Shown: positions 12,686 to 23,234 of the stretch, one piece after another
How the letters are laid out: every line of letters starts with the position of its first letter
Position numbering within the stretch: position 1 is the first letter of the stretch
Assembly: GCA_014871385.1 (NCBI GenBank)
Contig: CM026421.1
Location: 24,049,383-24,113,382 of the forward strand
Length of the DNA: 64,000 nt
Direction: 5' to 3'
Source of the DNA: Ceratodon purpureus
Taxonomy: Eukaryota > Streptophyta > Bryopsida > Pseudoditrichales > Ditrichaceae
Notes under the pieces: generated by a model
Databases searched by the model: none
Told to the model about the DNA's origin: nothing
Seen by the model: only the letters and a program-made list of their open reading frames with translations
Made by a program: the position numbers and the translations under genes

Positions 12686-13264
12686 TCCCGCAGGTCGAGA
12701 ACGGAGCCTCTTCGCGCACGGAATTCGAGCATTGCAGAAGGGTGTCAGCGGTGGTGGGCTTTATGAACGCCTGCGAAACTGACTCCACAGGCCACCTACC
12801 AAAATCGAATTGCCGCTCCCCCTTTGAGATGCAACGTGCACAAGGTGTCGATGTCGAAATGCTGCCAACGGTCATTCCGAACCTCATGCGTTCCCCTGAG
12901 AGAGTTGTCGTTGTTGCGTTGTCAAGCAGGATGGAGCGGTGGAGGCCTCCAAAGGCTGGGCGAAGTTGTTCGATTTGGGTTGTGGGTGGTCACGCATTGT
13001 GCAGTAGAGATTTAGGGTTTAGCTGTAGTGGTCTTCCAACGCTGCCAGCGGTCTGCCATCCACATAGGTTGGAGAGAGTACCTGAGTTGGGAATTGGGGT
13101 TTCGGGATGAGGTTTTAGGGTAGGTCGTACCTTGGTTGCGAGGCCGTGGACGCAGGTTTCAGCCGTTCGTGATGGCGGAGGGTTTGTTGACAGCGTGTAG
13201 TTCTGGCGGATGATGACAGCGACGACACCATTTGTAAGTTTTTGAGTTCACAGTCGAAAATTTC
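12686..13264. other. Interval with no supported gene
   Basis: The sequence is GC-richer than the flanks, with overlapping open frames on both strands and no codon pattern I trust. One copy of GCTGCCAGC lies at 13041. Confidence 0.4.
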
Positions 13265-14603
13265 ATGCATTCTAGTGGTATGGCTTCACGACCAAACTCC
13301 CTCGTACAGAGTGTCATTCTGCATAATACTCAAGACTTGGAGGGCAACTGGATCCCCATGAGGGTGGATCGTGATTCATGGGTTATGCTGCAACCAGCTT
13401 CGGATGGGCCTTGGGGTAGAGAGGCAAGGCGACATGGTGGAGAAAATTTTCGGGGGGCCTTCAAAGCGCAGATCAGAGATTTCTCTTGGATCTCCACGGA
13501 GCATGGAGCATGCGACCTCGATAAGGTGCTTGTGCAACATGCATATCAACCAAGGCATCTGCGCTTGGATCCTGCGGAGGCAGCAACCAAATTGGGAATG
13601 GCAAACTACCTGTACGCGTCGGTTTCGGAGGATTGGGTACATCCCGCATCTATCCTTGGTCCCATTCTTGTGCTCCATGTTGAGATTGGGGAGGCAACAC
13701 GGAATCGACAGAGCCACGCGGAGTTGCTGGACATAGGTACATTCTTCCTTGGTGGTCTGTATTTGCCTCCAACAGGTGACACGCTGTACGGGAAGGTTGA
13801 AGCACTCCCGCTTCCAGGGTTCAACGATGTGGAGTGGCCTTTGCCAGACATGCACACATCTGAGGCGTTTAGAACAAAGCTCACTCTCGATTTTGCAAAT
13901 GCTATGAAAGCAACAACTGGTAGCAGCTTCGTCCACCAGCAATGGTTTATGCCAATCCATGTTATGGTTGATTTGTTTGCGGTAGCTGCTGACAGCATTA
14001 GGCGGACACCTACATTGTTTGTTTTGAGTAGTCCATCCGAGGCTCTGCTGAGCAGTCTAATGAACCCAGGGTGGAACGAGAAGTTCCACATTGGCCAAGA
14101 TGTCATCAAGTGCGTTGCCAACAGGACCAGCATTGTTTTCCGCTATCACGTGGGAAGACAAACATTATACACCAGGTTCATGTATACAAGGTATAGGGGG
14201 GCTGCCAACAGTCAGTGGGAAGCCATGGATCACCTACCAGAGGAGGTGATGGTGGAAGTGTCTTGTATGTTTAGGGGGAACTTGCTGCCAACATTCGAAG
14301 TTGGCAAGGGTTGGCCAGTATCCCACCTGCGGCACGAAATTGCAATGGCACTTGGAGATGACGTACCTGGGCAGTACAACCTGGTTTTGATAGAGGCCAA
14401 CGGTGTTCGTGAGAAAAAGGTACGAGTCTAGCCGAATTCATGTAGTCGTTTTGATGTGTTGGGAATTGGCTGTTCAGAGCTCCTTGCTGCCACCAAACGA
14501 AAATGACAGGATTTGTTGGATGCAGATCAACCAGCGCCATGAGAGACACCTTACAGCTGCGGATGTCACGGTTCCCAAAAGGATGAAGATTGTGGAGCTG
14601 TAG
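13265..14603 (+). CDS. Unknown two-exon gene, possible ubiquitin-like C-terminus
   Basis: Exon 1 runs from ATG 13265 to AAG|GTACGAG near 14422. Exon 2 starts after TTCAG near 14479 and ends at the stop at 14601-14603; both joints are phase 0. The product is roughly 425 residues. It is globular, with even hydrophobic spacing, no signal peptide and no Cys/His cluster. The first 330 residues match nothing I can name. The last 90 residues contain a beta-rich start (VMVEVSCMFRGNLLPTF), then WPVSHLRHEIAMAL and a YNLVLIEANG strand. That spacing resembles a ubiquitin-like beta-grasp fold, but this is a weak structural impression. Its setting between CACTA-associated genes suggests element cargo. A second possible start is the ATG at 13280. 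Confidence 0.55.
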
Positions 14604-14773
14604 GAAAAGTGATTTCGGGGATGGGTAGTCACAGTATGTGGGAAGTCATTAGGTTCTTCGCGAAGTCGTTAGCGAGTTCAGGTAGTGGTTTTGCTTACCA
14701 TTCAGGACTTTCTGTGGGACATCCTGTATTAACGTGTTATATGGAGGCAAATTTGTGATTACCCTTGATCTTC

Positions 14774-15460
14774 GTGCTGCCAGCGGAAATAGAAAAGAAA
14801 AACAGTTACAATTACCAGTGGTGAATCCTAGGGTGCAAAATGAAAAATAGAATAAAATACAAGAAGTCTGAAGAATGGCCGGGGTTTCAGAGGGCCTGGG
14901 TCTGAATCGCAAAATTGCTTCGAACTTGTGGTGGCGCCATTGACGGTGGAGCCTGCTGCCAGCGCAAAATAAGAAAAGAAAAACAATTGCATACAATAGA
15001 GCACATGACCCTTCAGAGGCACAAAATGGAGTTTGGCACTTGACAAATATGAAGTAATTAGGAAGGAATGTAAAGTTTGTTACTTCCTCCGAAGAGGCTG
15101 GCTCCTTCGTGAACCTGGTGCTCTGAACTGGCAACGGCGGGCACAATGCAGCTCTTGGTGCCAACAAAGACGAAAAAATGAAGGTTGCAAATAAAAAAAG
15201 AACCACGCTCGATTCTAATAGAACAAGATAAAAATAAAAAACAGTTGTACATAAGAGATGAAGTAGGTCGCAGATGGTAAATAACAACAATGGCCAAAAT
15301 TGAAAGGGACCATGGTGGCGAATAATGAAAGAAGAAAAAAAAAATGGCGGCTAAAGAGCAGCCCTTGCTGTCAGCAGTCCACAATAAAGAAGAAATACAG
15401 TTGCGAATAAAAAGGAAGGGTTACAAGAATGCCATATCTTTCAAAGAGACATGGCAGTCC
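14774..15460. repeat. Degenerate ~200-bp repeats beginning with GCTGCCAGC-like motif
   Basis: Four loosely similar segments start near 14776, 14955, 15158 and 15366. Each begins with GCTGCCAGC or a variant, followed by an A-rich GAAAAGAAAAACAGTT-like stretch and, in several, a GTGCAAAATG or CACAAAATGG segment. They fill the gap between two convergent genes. No coding potential is supported. Confidence 0.5.
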
Positions 15461-15579
15461 AGAGGCAAATTGTTTTCAAGTTCGGAAAAGTTTAAGAAAG
15501 GTGGCCCATAAAAGTCCGGACCAGAAGTCGCTGCCAGCAAACCCCTAACCCGGCCTACAAAACTATCCAAGGTGGGAAT

Positions 15580-17364
15580 CTACTCCACGTTTGCGTTTGT
15601 GGCAATTGCCTCAACAAGGCTCGACAGTCCCTCCATGTTGGTGTCGTCCTCGTTCTTCTCTGCTTCAGGTGGTCCTTGCGTGGTGGCGGATGAGTCCTTG
15701 TTCCCATCTCCAGATAGGGCTGCCTGGGTCTCCTGAGGAGAGCGTTGCGTGGGATCGAACGCCAGGGAGTCTGAGTCGGGGAGAGCATCCTCTGCAGTTG
15801 CTGGCAACAAACAAGAGTTAGAAAACAAGAAAATGTAAATGTAACAACAAGGCAGGCAACAAGAAATGGGTAGATGGGATGAGGGGCCACAAACCTTGGT
15901 CGCCCTTGGCCTTCTTCCACGGAAGCGCGGCCACTGAGGGGGCAGCGGGCCTCTTGCTGCCAGCACGTGGTGAAGCGGGCTCGGCCAGAAGGATCTCCTC
16001 CGTGAGGCGTAGTTCCTCCGCGGCCTTGGAGTCAAGGTCGAAGCCCCACTGCCCAAGCCACCCTCCAGTCATCCCCCGCTCGCATCGACGGCACCGGGCG
16101 TCCTGGGAGAAGACTGCCTCAAACATACAATGAGGATGTGCCAAGCAGCCGCAGAACAAAGGTACGCAGCAGGTGTCAACGAAGTAACGCTCGCAGAAGG
16201 GGCATGGGTCGTTCAGGACTATTGGCAACACCTGGAACTCCAATGGATAACGAGCCAGCACCTTCTTCGGGCGCAAGAAAGCTGAAGCCAACTCCAAGGC
16301 CGAGATCTCCGCTGTCAGCGCGGAGACCTCGGCGTGGCGTCTCTGCTCATCGGCTTCCATCTCCTCCAACTTCTTGTAGACCCTGTCAATGCGGGCTTGG
16401 GCCTCCATCAGTGCCTTGCTTGCAAGCCCCAGCTTGTCTTGGCCTAAGCGGGCCGCGTGATCAAAGCGCCTCTTCTCTTGGTCGTTGCCATCAGCCGCGG
16501 CCTTCTTGGAGGCCTCGCGGGCGGAGAAGATGTCGTCATAGAGCTTGGACTCCTCGGCCTCCTTGGCTTTGATGTAGTCCCGCTGGGTTGCAAGGTCGAC
16601 CTTCACGCGGTCCCGGCTGGCCTCCACCTTCAGAAGTGCCGCCTCCAAGGACTTCTTCTTGAGGCGCTGCTGCTCCAGGACCTGCTTCGGATCCGTTGCC
16701 ACCAAGGGCTGCACCTTGATGGCAACGGCAGCAAGGGCCTTCACGGCCTTCTTCTCAGCCACGGCCTTGGCAGGAGGGGGCAGGGATCTAGGTCCCCTGA
16801 CCTTCTTCGCCTCCGCGGCCGTGATCAAAGCCTTGGAGGTGGCTCCAAGTGGCTTGGCTCCTCTGCTCGACTCCGCCCCTCCTCCCTTGCCCTTGCTGCC
16901 AGCACCGGGGATGTGGCCAGCGAGGAAGTCGATAATGGCTTCAATCTGCTCCCTCAAGGCCGGGGGAGTCAACTTCTGCGGATTACGCCCTGGCAGCTTC
17001 TCACGCCCCTTCACAATTGCCTCCGCCTTCTGGGCGAAGTTGACATCCACGCCCTTCTCAAAGTAGAGGTGGCAAGCCCGAAGAAAGGAGGTCCCGAATG
17101 CCCAGTTGTCGGGGTCACCTCCATAAGTCCACCGGTACATCTCGCAGTATTTCCTCTGGGCCTCCGGATCCTCACAGTCAGCAACGTAGTGCCGCCCAGA
17201 AGAACGCTCTGGCCATCTGTCGATGAAGTCGGCCTTCCTGCAATGCCGATGAAGTCGGCCTTCCTGCAGTCGGTAATCTTGATTGAATCTCCCCTGGTCA
17301 CACTTGGTGATTTGCTGTTATTCGAGAGAACTTGTTCTGATCTTCGGACACCTCCTACACCCAA
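15580..17364 (-). pseudogene. Coiled-coil / RING-like transposon-associated protein, frameshifted
   Basis: The reading frame starts at ATG 17364. It is thrown out of phase by a 26-bp tandem duplication (22-bp copies at 17221-17242 and 17247-17268) and then continues to a donor at 15895. The last exon is 15800-15580. Domains in order are a helical N-terminal domain (about 120 residues), a Gly/Ala/Lys-rich linker, a long coiled coil (about 130 residues), and a RING-like Cys/His module. That module reads CPFC, CC, CGC, then HPHC and CRRC. A Lys/Arg-rich tail and an acidic C-terminus follow. The N-terminal domain, coiled coil and finger line up with the 825-residue protein encoded at 34273-38637, so they are probably one family. 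RING modules usually bind E2 ubiquitin or SUMO enzymes, but function here is unknown. Use of the second AG as a splice acceptor could bypass the duplication, so the gene may not be dead. Confidence 0.65.
17221..17268. repeat. 22-bp direct repeat, 4-bp spacer, in coding sequence
   Basis: CGATGAAGTCGGCCTTCCTG plus CA occurs at 17221-17242 and again at 17247-17268 with ATGC between. The net gain is 26 bp, not a multiple of three, inside the minus-strand RING-like gene. Confidence 0.95.
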
Positions 17365-18136
17365 TGAAAAACTGAATTCACAACCTCAAATACTCCGAAC
17401 CTAATTCGATAGACCTGCGTGGCATCTACAAGCGCTATCGACCACGAAACCTACATTGCCTTATGCCGTTGTGGCAGCAAGGGCTAATGAAATCGAAATT
17501 CAAATTGCTCAAAAACCCAGTAGCCCCTGAACACCCCACAAAGGTTTATCGAATTAGGTTAACTTACCTTCCCTTCAAGTACATCAGTTTTCATCTCTTC
17601 GTTGAAACCTTGGTCGCCGACTGAGAACAACCCCTCGCCGCCGTCGCTGCCAGCGGACGCTGCCAAGAAATGAATTGCAATCTCAATTTTGCTCCTCCGG
17701 TCTGGGGCGCCATCGCCACTCGGAATCTTTCCCGCAAATCACATACGATTGTGCGTCCCACAGTGCCAACAACGACTTGCTTGAAGCAGAACAGGGCGCT
17801 TCGTTTTCTTGGTGCTGAACGGCGTAGAGCCGGTGGCGCCATCGCGCCCAGACCGTTGTGGCAGCAATTCGAAGTTGACAATCCGTGGATCGAGGCAACG
17901 GATCGAGGCACTTCATTAATCGCCGAGCAATAAATCCCAAGGATTGGCGCTCAACAACCACCGTCCACGCCCTCTCGCCAACAAGGCAAAATCCGGCCAC
18001 GCAACTCCCGTCCGTCCGCTTCGGGCAGCGTTTCAGACCCCTGCTGACAGCGACAGAGGGGGTTTTGGGCAGGCAGCCCACCTAATCCGGGCTGCCTTAC
18101 AAGGCCCGTTGGAGACCTCATTTTTCCCCTAATGAT
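17365..18136. other. Interval with no supported gene
   Basis: Open frames exist on both strands but lack convincing start, splice or domain evidence. One GCTGCCAGC copy sits at 17646. The right end leads into a splice acceptor before the TnpA-like exon. Confidence 0.4.
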
Positions 18137-20458
18137 GTGCCTCCAGTGGAAATGAACAAACTTGGATATCCTTGTGGGGCATATTGGTCACACATGAAGC
18201 ATTACGTCTACAATAGAGGTATGTATTTCTTTCCTTGGCACATTAGCTGGTCAAGACAATCCAAAGTCCTAAAAGCAAACTTCATCCAACGGATTAAAAC
18301 AAGGTACCCTGGTCATTGGGAGTCGAAGGGGGTGCTAAAAGCACTGGGGAGTAGTATCCGGGAGAAGAGAGCAAGGTTGAAGAGGCGCTTCAGAAAATCC
18401 AGGAGAAAGGGAGATGTTATTACTCCCGAAGGATGTTCGGAAGAGTCTTTCGCCCAAATTCAAAGGGATGTCGAGGATCCTACGAAGAAGAGGAAAGCCG
18501 AATTATGCTCTGCAAAAGTATTGGAAAGAAAGGCATCAGCATTGTTCCCATATTCACATCGATGCGGTCGCCATGGTTACGATGGCATAATCAGAGAATT
18601 CGTGAGTTCAAACTGACATCCTATTTCCTTTCAGATGTAATGTTTTATTTGATAATTATTATATGTCATAGAACTTATGATTTATGTGATGTCGCCTGTG
18701 TGATCTTAAATACTTGCACATGTTATGTTATACATGCATGTGCTCCATTTCTGTTCTCGGTTTTACATCATCCTCCGCATGGTATATGTTTAGGATGGAA
18801 GATCGTTACTGTTTTCACATGCTCTGTACCCATTTGTTAATGATACATGATCCCTAGTCAGACCATGCATGTGCTCGTTGTATTATTGCTTTAGATCAGA
18901 ATTTAAAAAAAAATTACATGAGCTATGTGGTTTGTTTTCTCAGTCACATGATCCGTGTTGGCAGCGGAAGTGATGCTGTACTCACTGGAGTAGTCTTCAC
19001 AGATATTTTTTTCGTAAATTAGCAAAGTCCTAAACAATGACTTGTTTTCATAATCTGAACTAGATACTCAATTGTATTAACATACGTGAGCAAGTTCTGA
19101 CATGCAGATGGGTTTGTGATACCGGTGCTATTGCCAAGTAGTAACCTTGTTCCTTTAGTACCGCTTCTCCCATGCACAGTATGGTTTTTGTTTGTTTTAG
19201 AAAACGGGGGAGAGCACAATAAAGTGAACCACAAAGTGCAAAATGTGACCACCAACAAGTGAATATGAAGTGTGTTGTTTTAAGGCTCAAAGCTGATTTT
19301 GAGCATTTTGGTGTAGTTTTTGAACATTTTAGTCACTTTCCAGGGTGTCATAAGGTATCTTATATACATCTTCATAAAAAGAATATCTTCAATTGAAACT
19401 TAATTTGACCACTAGTTCTAATTCATGAAAATGAACTTTTCCAAAGTCTTAATTTCTTCATTTGGAGCCATCTATTGTCTTTAGAGGATGTTTTTTTCAA
19501 TTTGAAAAACAATGTTCGGTGAAATAAAACGCACAAAAAGTACCGTGGAAGTGACCCTCTTAAAAAGTATCCTTGCGGTACTTTTGGAACCCTAAACCAA
19601 TCAATGAGTATATTAATTGACTATTTTAGAATACTTCTTAAACATATAGAGTGCACCGCGAAATTAAAAGTGATTTTGGACAAAACCCTAAACCGTTATG
19701 TTCACTTTTCTAAATGACGACCATTCACTTTGCCTGACTTTGACGTCTCCGTTTTCCATTGTAAACTCAATATCTTTTCTCGCAACTTTGGGAAGTTGAA
19801 GAAGATCAAGTCCACTTTCCGTATCCCGAACTTAATTTTGCATCAACATATCGTAAATCCCACTTTCTCTAGTCTTTACAGAAGGGGCTGAAATTGGAAA
19901 AAAGATAAGCACTTTTGTGGTTCACTTTATTGTGCTTCCCCCTAAACCATAGAGACTACGTCAATGTTTTTATACATTGCCTTCATGCGACTAGTTAGTT
20001 TTCGGAGCTAATTTTAATGGACTGTTATAAAGAACCACGGACCTAAATTCATATCAGCCATAGAATGTGAAACGTTTGTGAAAATTTTCAAACCTGAGGA
20101 ATTACCATGACATATATGTTATGTGTGTCAGGTGCAAATTAACGGACTTTGAATTCTAACGGATCAGGTGGCCTGGTTGCAGGAAATTGCCTTCGACCGG
20201 ACTCCAAACTTGAGTGAACTTCACTACGCTCGCGAGCATGGATTGGAGGAGCTTTTACTAAAGACACGATCGACTCGAGAGCAGGGACGGCTTCAAGCAT
20301 GTGCATCGGAGAATGCACCTAGATCGCAAAGTTCCGAGGAGAATGACATGCTCGATGGTACAGACACCTCCGACGGATCTACGAGTGACTCCAGCGAATC
20401 CAGCGACGACATTAGAGACAGTTCGAGGGGCGTTTCTGAATTAGAGACTAGTGTGTAA
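18137..20458 (+). CDS. TnpA-like / Transposase_24-like protein, C-terminal exons
   Basis: The first exon begins after an acceptor-like CCTCCAG near 18150 and ends at TTC|GTGAGT (18602). The second begins after GGATCAG at 20168 and ends at the stop at 20456-20458, joined in phase 0. The first exon has ALGSSIREKRARLKRRF, PEGCSEESF, PTKKRKAE and SHRCGRHGYDGIIREF. This is the layout of the plant transposase-associated family usually annotated Transposase_24, found in the second gene of CACTA elements (TNPA-like, binding subterminal repeats). The last exon has an amphipathic segment and an acidic Ser/Asp-rich tail. The gene lies just inside the CACTA right terminus at 21151 and in the same direction. 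The 1,565-bp intron carries a MITE. The 5' exons are not identified; the charged ORF at 11267 is a candidate. Confidence 0.6.
19206..19942. mobile_element. 737-bp MITE in the intron of the TnpA-like gene
   Basis: The left end reads GGGGGAGAGCACAATAAAGT and the right end is its near-perfect inverse over about 33 bp, with one base inserted. The interior has no coding capacity. AAAC directly flanks the left end and occurs one base beyond the right end, so a 4-bp target duplication is possible but not certain. A fragment of the same terminus occurs at about 21350-21368. I cannot assign a superfamily. Confidence 0.75.
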
Positions 20459-20974
20459 TTTGACGGGTTATGGATCCTACAACGGTTCAGCACAGATACA
20501 AGCAGGTGTCATTTTAGTCGGAACAGTGGAAATGTTATCCCCACGTAATGCATTATGTTTTTTCTCATTTTATATTATTAATAAAAAAATTGTATTATTA
20601 CATATACCAACACGCTCCTAATATGAAATGGCAGGGTATCCATAACAAATCAGAGTATAAGCCAAAAAAACGGATATCAATAGAAAAACCGGATTTGGAG
20701 CAACAAAAATGGATATACGCAATGAAACCTAGGTATCTATAACAGAAAAGGGTATGCTCGGGCAAATGGATATTGGGTGAAACGTCAGGGTATCAATAAG
20801 TCGTTGGTGACATAAAATGGTTATCAACAAATACCATGGTATCAAAAATATAGAGAGGTTATCAATCACAGTCCCGGATACCAATCGATGTGGAGGGTAT
20901 ACACAGCCGAACTCGGTGGTAGAGCCCAGATGAGGGAGGACCCACAATCCACGTGGGCGATCCCTTCGTCGAGA

Positions 20975-21151
20975 GTGCAGCAGGTTCCCATGGTTCCCCC
21001 TCCTCTAAGGAAGCGTAACCCCAGACAGTGCTTTTTAATACTTATGTTTTCTGCACTGCTTTAGCAACGTTTATCAAAGTGCGCACCGGCATGTTTTAGT
21101 GTATAAAGCACTCTTGTAGACGTGGCTTGGGGGGGGGTGATTCTAGTAGTG
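20975..21151 (+). mobile_element. CACTA-type element right terminus
   Basis: The sequence ends ...TTCTAGTAGTG at 21151, the inverse of CACTACTAGAA, the left end of the small CACTA element at 39558. The preceding ~175 bp also match that element's right half: AGCAACGTTT, GCGCACCGGCATGTT, GTGTATAAAGCACT and ACGTGGCTT. This copy lacks the Harbinger-like MITE found in the 39.5-kb copy and has a single TTA at that spot, so it is a natural empty site. The next three bases are TAT. No matching left terminus was found in the window, so the full element may extend leftward beyond base 1, or this may be a fragment. Confidence 0.75.
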
Positions 21152-21272
21152 TATGAAGATGTATCGAGTGCAAAAGATTATTATAATCATTCAAAAGAGT
21201 CGAATGGATATGTTAACACAAATGGTTTCAGTTCACAGTTGGGAATGGATGCGACGGGACTATCACACTTGG

Positions 21273-21432
21273 GGAGGGAAATGGTACAATACAAATATTT
21301 TCAACTGTTGAGACGTTTTATACTTTTCATCCTGATTAAACTAAGAGTAGGGTGAGAGCACAATAAAGTGGGGAGGGAAATGGTACTACACAAAAAATAT
21401 CTACTGTTGAGACGGTGTGTGCTTTTCATTCT
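21273..21432. repeat. Direct repeat of ~62 bp flanking a MITE-end fragment
   Basis: Segments 21273-21335 and 21368-21430 are similar (GGGGAGGGAAATGGTAC ... TTGAGACG ... CTTTTCAT). Between them lies GGGTGAGAGCACAATAAAGT, resembling the MITE terminus at 19206. Confidence 0.6.
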
Positions 21433-22565
21433 TTGAAATGCAAGTAAAACTTTCAGGGCTCATAACATTGTTTCGGCAATTCAACCATAGGACAAAATAG
21501 CCAATGTAATGAAACATAAATTTTCAAAACTAGTTGCAGAACTGTAACGACCATTTGTTTTCAATCCTTTTCAAAGTCAATTAACATAAGATTTAATTTG
21601 ATTGAAGGCTTTCAGCTTTTGTTTAATTATAAAACTTTATTTAATACGACCTATAAGCCACTCAATCCTAGTGATTTTTCAAATTTTTAAAGTTGAACTA
21701 GAACATACATTTTTCGAGCTACATTTCTTTAGTTTACCTCAAATGCAAAAACTATCATCCCAACACACTAACCTGCACGTTACATAAGAATGAGGGCTGA
21801 GTTCGATTTCAGTCGGTGCAAGAAGTGCATGTTGTTAAGAACTTCTCACGATGTTGGCAGTCATTAGTTCATCCCTGATTGGGACTTTCAGCTCTCTTCT
21901 CACGATATGCTACGTCTCATAAATACACTTGCTATCGAAGTGTGCATAATGCATTGCAGCAATTCATGAATCACGGATATATATGGCCATGATTGACCGC
22001 ATGGATCCCCAAATCAAAACTATCAAGAGCCGAAATGATAAACAGTCACCCATAACCACATTGACATGAACAAAACACGCCATCCAGGTCATATACCATA
22101 ATGACTTGAAGAATTCCCACCAGCTCCATTTCATGACAAAAGCCCATTTTATTGCATGATTCTGTTTATTATATTGTTTGCTGCAGCTCAAGAAAGCCCA
22201 TCTCCATGACCAATATGCAGCAAAGCTACACATTACATCAAGCAAAGATCTACAACTGGCCCGGAGAATCAACAGCTACCAACTGAAACCCAATGACTCC
22301 GCTTTGATAACAACAGCCTACAAGAAGCCATGACGATTCAGCTGCTAGAGGAAAGCAAGCTCACATATGACCTGCTGCTTTCTCACAAACACACACATCT
22401 ACTCTCTGTACTAACGGAAGAACAGTATTATTAAAAAGAAACTGGAAAGGAAGACTTGTTATTAGTCACCACAATTACCGCAACCCACATGTCCGAACCA
22501 GCTTACTGTCGCCGAACATCGAACTCAGTAGCTGAGTCATCTTCATGATGAAGTATTGCGAATAT

Positions 22566-22964
22566 TTAGAGGACCACCTGGAGCGCGCCGATCACCAAGC
22601 CCAGCACGGTGTGCAGCAACCCGGAGAGAAGCCCCAACACTTTGCCCACCGTCACCTTCAAGTACCCGTCGACGTACACGACCACGAGCTCCGTCACGTC
22701 CGCCGGGACCGAGTAAACCCCGGACAGGAGCGCACCAGTGATGTCGGTCACCTGGACCGTCACTGTGGCCGCCAAATCCAAAACTACGGTCGCGTCGACG
22801 TTCACCAAGATGCCATTGACCGTGATCGGCTTGGGACACTTGTTCGTGCACGACACGGACCGGCCGTGCGCCGCTACCACGGCCCCCAGAAGGAGCATAA
22901 GCACCAGGGTGGCCCTCATGGTGCTCGCGCCGCTGCTGCCGCCTGAGGAGTACTTGGCCGCCAT
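22566..22964 (-). CDS. Small secreted hydrophobic protein, 132 aa (copy 1)
   Basis: The protein starts MAAKYSSGG at 22964 with a good AATGGCG context. A TATA box (TTTATATA on the plus strand, 23084-23091) lies about 120 bp upstream, which places transcription start downstream of the longer in-frame ATG at 23069, so I prefer the shorter form. A hydrophobic segment at about residues 18-32 ending AAHG looks like a signal peptide. The mature part has two close Cys (C39, C43: SCTNKCPKP) and then alternating Val/Leu/Thr beta-type sequence. A very hydrophobic C-terminus (about 110-132, GLLSGLLHTVLGLVIGAL) could anchor it in a membrane. I recognise no family. It appears three times in this window. 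A likely site is the cell wall or plasma membrane, but function is unknown. Confidence 0.75.
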   Translation of the reverse strand: MAAKYSSGGSSGASTMRATLVLMLLLGAVVAAHGRSVSCTNKCPKPITVNGILVNVDATVVLDLAATVTVQVTDITGALLSGVYSVPADVTELVVVYVDGYLKVTVGKVLGLLSGLLHTVLGLVIGALQVVL

Positions 22965-23083
22965 TGCGAAGGTGGAGCTGATGAGTAGCAGGTAAATTTG
23001 CAGAGAGAAGAGAGCTGCAGGATGGGCGCTCAAGTAGGTGCTGGTGAAGTGGTGAGGAATGATTTGCATGGGTGCTGTATGGG

Positions 23084-23091
23084 TTTATATA
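23084..23091 (-). promoter_or_regulatory. TATA box of secreted-protein gene copy 1
   Basis: TATATAAA on the minus strand, about 120 bp before the preferred ATG at 22964. Confidence 0.7.
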
Positions 23092-23211
23092 CATGTCATC
23101 TGCGGCTGGAGTCTGACTACAAATGCTGGATTGTGTTGAGCTGACGAAAAGGTGACTTCGGCGACGTGCGATCGTAGCTTTTCTGTATCTCTATCTCTTC
23201 TTGTGACTAAT

Positions 23212-23234
23212 CATGCATGTGACGGACCACGTGG
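23212..23234 (-). promoter_or_regulatory. RY element plus G-box module (copy 1)
   Basis: CATGCATG at 23212-23219 and CCACGTGG at 23227-23234 lie about 130 bp upstream of the TATA box. In plants the RY element binds ABI3/FUS3-type B3 factors and the G-box/ABRE binds bZIP factors. Together they suggest ABA- or dehydration-linked expression. Confidence 0.55.

Larger units (their letters stand above)
13041..17654. repeat. Cluster of seven GCTGCCAGC palindromic 9-mers
   Basis: Exact copies begin at 13041, 14776, 14955, 15530, 15956, 16895 and 17646, all with central C on the plus strand. The motif is GCTG-N-CAGC, a palindrome with one central base, as expected for a dimeric DNA-binding protein. 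Near-matches (GCTGTCAGC) occur near 15366 and 16311. Two copies fall inside the minus-strand RING-like gene, where both are read as Ala-Gly-Ser-Lys. Confidence 0.7.

Noticed and set aside
12511..13110. 199-codon plus-strand frame
   Set aside because: Composition looks non-coding, several overlapping frames compete, and no domain or splice context supports it.
22965..23069. Longer 167-residue form of the secreted protein starting at 23069
   Set aside because: The TATA box position puts transcription start after this ATG, and the added segment would hide the signal peptide.
22543..23094. 183-codon frame overlapping the secreted-protein gene, and its two copies
   Set aside because: It is a shifted frame over the GC-rich gene; the 132-residue frame has the signal peptide and the better start.
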